7,430 nt of DNA from Propionibacteriaceae bacterium. Lineage in GTDB: Bacteria; Actinomycetota; Actinomycetes; Propionibacteriales; Propionibacteriaceae. The DNA lies in assembly GCA_031254155.1 (NCBI GenBank), contig JAIRVA010000039.1, positions 1 to 7,430 of the forward strand. Reading direction: 5' to 3'. The notes under the pieces were generated by a model. The model worked only from the letters and a program-made list of their open reading frames with translations. It was not told where the DNA came from and made no database searches. The translations under genes and the position numbers were made by a program. Shown in pieces: positions 5,956 through 7,430 of this stretch. Every line of letters begins with the position of its first letter. Within the stretch, counting starts at the first letter, position 1.

Positions 5956-6366
5956 TCACGGCCATGGATTGAACACGGGAACACCGGTCCGCGCGAAGTC
6001 AGCCGTGTTTCTCGTGACAACGGTCAGACCATGGGCGAGCGCCGTACCAGCGATGAGCGCATCTCGTTCCGGTGCGGGATCTGGCACATGGAATGAAGCA
6101 ACGTATGGCTCACAGGCTAGATCGACAGGAAGGATTCGACCACCGAAACCAGGGAGGACTTTGTCATCTAGCCATCGCTGCAATCCGTCCGCGGCCACGG
6201 GGTCGCGGCGACGTAGGCGCCGGATCCCGATGTCGATCTCCAGCACACTGATGACGCTAATAGCCGTATGGCGTGGATTCTGCCGGCTCAGCCAGTCGCT
6301 GACAACCGGATTCCCCAATGGCTTGCGGACCTCGCTGATAACGCAGGTGTCAAGCAGAAACCTCAT
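5956..6366 (-). CDS. vapC: VapC-type PIN-domain ribonuclease toxin
   Basis: This 136-aa protein is a PIN-domain endoribonuclease, expected to cleave RNA (often tRNA or rRNA in this family) when freed from its antitoxin. All four acidic positions of the metal site are visible: Asp6 (LLDTCVISE), Glu43 (VLEIDIG), Asp102 (ERDALIAGTA) and Asp123 (RNTADFARTG), with Thr7 and Asn120 also as usual. Length and the LLDTCVISE...KP opening resemble the FitB-like branch of VapC proteins. The start overlaps the antitoxin stop (ATGA), the classic coupled arrangement. Base composition over this pair is lower in GC than the flanking genes (about 53-63% in hand-counted 60-base lines against about 75% in a line within the acetyltransferase gene), consistent with horizontal acquisition. 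The catalytic residues are intact, so it is probably active; the RNA target is unknown. Confidence 0.93.
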   Translation of the reverse strand: MRFLLDTCVISEVRKPLGNPVVSDWLSRQNPRHTAISVISVLEIDIGIRRLRRRDPVAADGLQRWLDDKVLPGFGGRILPVDLACEPYVASFHVPDPAPERDALIAGTALAHGLTVVTRNTADFARTGVPVFNPWP

Positions 6367-6614
6367 AGCTCAGGCACCCGAAGGCCAACGCGCCAGGGCT
6401 CCGGCTCGAAGTCGATGTCCTCGTCCAGACGTAACCATTCCGCCAGGTCCGTGATGATCGGTCGACTAGTCAAGTGTACGTAGTCGTCGTACCCCATGAC
6501 CACCAGGACAGGCTTTGTCCGCTCCGTCACCACCACCGGTTCAGCCGAGTCCAAGACGTGCTGCTTCACCGCACTCGGAGCCCGGTTAAACTCGGCTCCA
6601 GTCATCACTCGCAT
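6363..6614 (-). CDS. Phd/YefM-type antitoxin partner of VapC
   Basis: This 83-aa protein is the DNA-binding antitoxin of the pair. The N-terminal half follows the Phd/YefM pattern: AEFNRAPSAVKQHV helix region, then PVVVTERTKPVLVVMGYDDY at 26-45, which forms the dimer used to bind the operator. The C-terminal part (about 53-83) is acidic and aromatic (LAEWLRLDEDIDFEPEPW) and would wrap around and block the toxin active site. The ATG is preceded by GGGAGGAGG about seven bases upstream. It overlaps vapC by 4 bases and should repress its own promoter alone or with the toxin; an inverted repeat lies just upstream. The Phd class is assigned by pattern; pairing with a PIN toxin is common for this family. 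Confidence 0.9.
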   Translation of the reverse strand: MRVMTGAEFNRAPSAVKQHVLDSAEPVVVTERTKPVLVVMGYDDYVHLTSRPIITDLAEWLRLDEDIDFEPEPWRVGLRVPEL

Positions 6615-6637
6615 ATCGGGCCTCCTCCCATGTCTCA

Positions 6638-6658
6638 GAGTAGCACCATGTACTACTC
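6638..6658. promoter_or_regulatory. Inverted repeat upstream of the antitoxin; likely autoregulatory operator
   Basis: GAGTAG (6638-6643) and CTACTC (6653-6658) form a perfect 6-base inverted repeat with a 9-base centre, 24 bases upstream of the antitoxin ATG and downstream of a TAGGCT -10-like element. Near-symmetry extends outward (TCA on the left, TGA on the right, displaced by one base). Position and form suit repression by the Phd-type antitoxin; this is inferred. Confidence 0.45.
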
Positions 6659-6672
6659 GTGAGCTCCCGCCA

Positions 6673-6690
6673 AGCCTACCCGCTATCCGG
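6673..6690. repeat. Right copy of the 18-base direct repeat; overlaps the yhhN stop codon
   Basis: On the minus strand this reads CCGGATAGCGGGTAGGCT, differing from the copy at 5878-5895 at one base. It includes the last two bases of the final Gly codon context and the TAG stop (6685-6683) of the yhhN-like gene, and TAGGCT (6678-6673), a TANNNT-type -10 that could drive the antitoxin-toxin operon with a leader of about 50 bases. Confidence 0.6.
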
Positions 6691-7318
6691 TGAGGCCGTA
6701 CACAATCAGGACTTGGGCGACGATGTAGGGGGCCATGGTGATGGCGTCGAAGAACTTCGGCTTCTGGCCGAAGGCGAGATAGGTCATGAGCGTGTCAGAG
6801 AAGATGAAAACCAGGCTGCCGATGAAGACGAGGGCTGACGCGAGCGACGGCGCCGCGACAAGGTATTGCAGCGCGGTCACGCTCATGGCGAGGATCACGA
6901 TGCCGTACACGATGATCGCGCCCCGCATCGCCTGCGGCGGGTTGATGAGCCGGGGCAGGAAGACTTCGGCCACACCGGCGACGACGAGAGCGATGATCAG
7001 GACGGGGACGTTGAGGCCGGTCGTCAGCAGGATCAGCGTGACGATGTAGAACACGTGGCTGAGCAGGAACGCGACCATGCCACCCCGGAAGAACGTCGGT
7101 TCGTCCTTGCGGATGAGGCAGAGGTCGCCGAGCCACGACGCGGCGATGGCGATGACCGCGACGACGAGCACGGGTTCAGCAGTCAAGGCGTAGTAGATGA
7201 GCAGTACGGGCATGAGCAACGCCTTGGTGGCCTTTCGGATGATCCCCCAGAACCGGAGCGCCGCCACCTCGTGGACCACTCCGACCACCCCATACAAACC
7301 AAGAACGACCAGCGGCAT
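6683..7318 (-). CDS. YhhN/TMEM86-family integral membrane protein (lysoplasmalogenase-like)
   Basis: This 211-aa protein is almost wholly hydrophobic, with about seven to eight membrane segments (near residues 1-20, 33-47, 49-65, 81-99, 103-119, 133-151, 158-178 and 193-209). Length and motifs fit the YhhN family: TKALLMPVLL at 31-40, WLGDLCLI with Asp65, FFRGGMVAFLLSHVFYI at 77-92, VYGIVILAMS, FIFSDTLMTY with Asp175, and a final YIVAQVLIVYG. The paired GD and SD aspartates on separate helices are the family's conserved polar residues. Human TMEM86B in this family hydrolyses the vinyl-ether bond of lysoplasmalogen; whether bacterial members do so is less certain, so the reaction is given only as family knowledge. 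GAGGAGGTAC sits before the ATG. Its stop codon falls within the direct repeat. Confidence 0.9.
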   Translation of the reverse strand: MPLVVLGLYGVVGVVHEVAALRFWGIIRKATKALLMPVLLIYYALTAEPVLVVAVIAIAASWLGDLCLIRKDEPTFFRGGMVAFLLSHVFYIVTLILLTTGLNVPVLIIALVVAGVAEVFLPRLINPPQAMRGAIIVYGIVILAMSVTALQYLVAAPSLASALVFIGSLVFIFSDTLMTYLAFGQKPKFFDAITMAPYIVAQVLIVYGLTG

Positions 7319-7345
7319 CCGTACCTCCTCGTGCTCACTGTGGGC

Positions 7346-7404
7346 CCCAACCCCTGCAATACCCTTCAGGGTAGACCCCGCCGGCAGGTATTGCTGGGAT
7401 TGGG
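7346..7404 (-). repeat. Large imperfect inverted repeat upstream of the yhhN-like gene
   Basis: Two 18-base arms (7346-7363 and 7387-7404) pair at 16 of 18 positions, including an unbroken GCAATACC/GGTATTGC core, around a 23-base loop. The inner end of the left arm can instead form a small perfect hairpin, TACCC-TTCA-GGGTA (7360-7373), so the two structures compete. The element ends about 28 bases before the yhhN ATG and is probably in its 5' region. No known riboswitch was recognised. The rest of 7405-7430 shows nothing recognisable. Confidence 0.55.
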
Positions 7405-7430
7405 TCGCTGAAAACGGCCGATTCGGTGAC

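Noticed and set aside
1..7430. CRISPR array, tRNA or rRNA genes, insertion sequence
   Set aside because: No regularly spaced repeats, cloverleaf-like segments, rRNA stretches or transposase-like frames were seen when reading both strands.

Overview
The window is high-GC bacterial DNA with tightly packed genes, several GTG starts and strong GAGGAGG-type ribosome binding sites. A high-GC, Gram-positive-like or Chloroflexota-like bacterium is plausible, but no marker gene settles the lineage. No rRNA, tRNA, CRISPR array, transposase or integrase was seen.

Region 1 (1-3270, minus strand) is the proximal part of a respiratory [NiFe]-hydrogenase operon. It reads from a TTTACG-N17-TATACT promoter through a Tat-exported, C-terminally anchored small subunit, then the large catalytic subunit, then a third gene that runs off the window at base 1. 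Both junctions overlap by a few bases (TGATG and ATGA), so the three genes are translationally coupled. The large subunit has both NiFe-binding motifs and a cleavable tail. The small subunit has all expected cluster ligands except one: a distal-cluster cysteine is glycine. The third gene begins like the nucleotide-binding domain of a P3-type ATPase rather than like cytochrome b or a maturation protease.

Region 2 (3268-5405) holds a small single-span protein of unknown function (minus), divergently transcribed from a GNAT acetyltransferase (plus) that is probably leaderless, followed by a DUF2804 protein (plus). The 54-base divergent interval contains two promoter-like elements and an inverted repeat.

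Region 3 (5457-7318, minus strand) reads from right to left: a YhhN/TMEM86-like integral membrane protein, a Phd-type antitoxin with a PIN-domain VapC toxin, then a small lipoprotein of unknown function. The toxin-antitoxin pair has visibly lower GC and lies between two copies of an 18-base direct repeat (17/18 identical). One copy overlaps the yhhN stop codon and the other lies in the lipoprotein promoter region. This looks like either the footprint of a cassette insertion or a duplicated promoter. A large imperfect inverted repeat lies just upstream of yhhN, at the right edge.

The genes do not form one obvious pathway. The hydrogenase operon is the clear functional unit, probably feeding H2-derived electrons to the respiratory chain. 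The rest looks like housekeeping and accessory genes with one toxin-antitoxin insertion.
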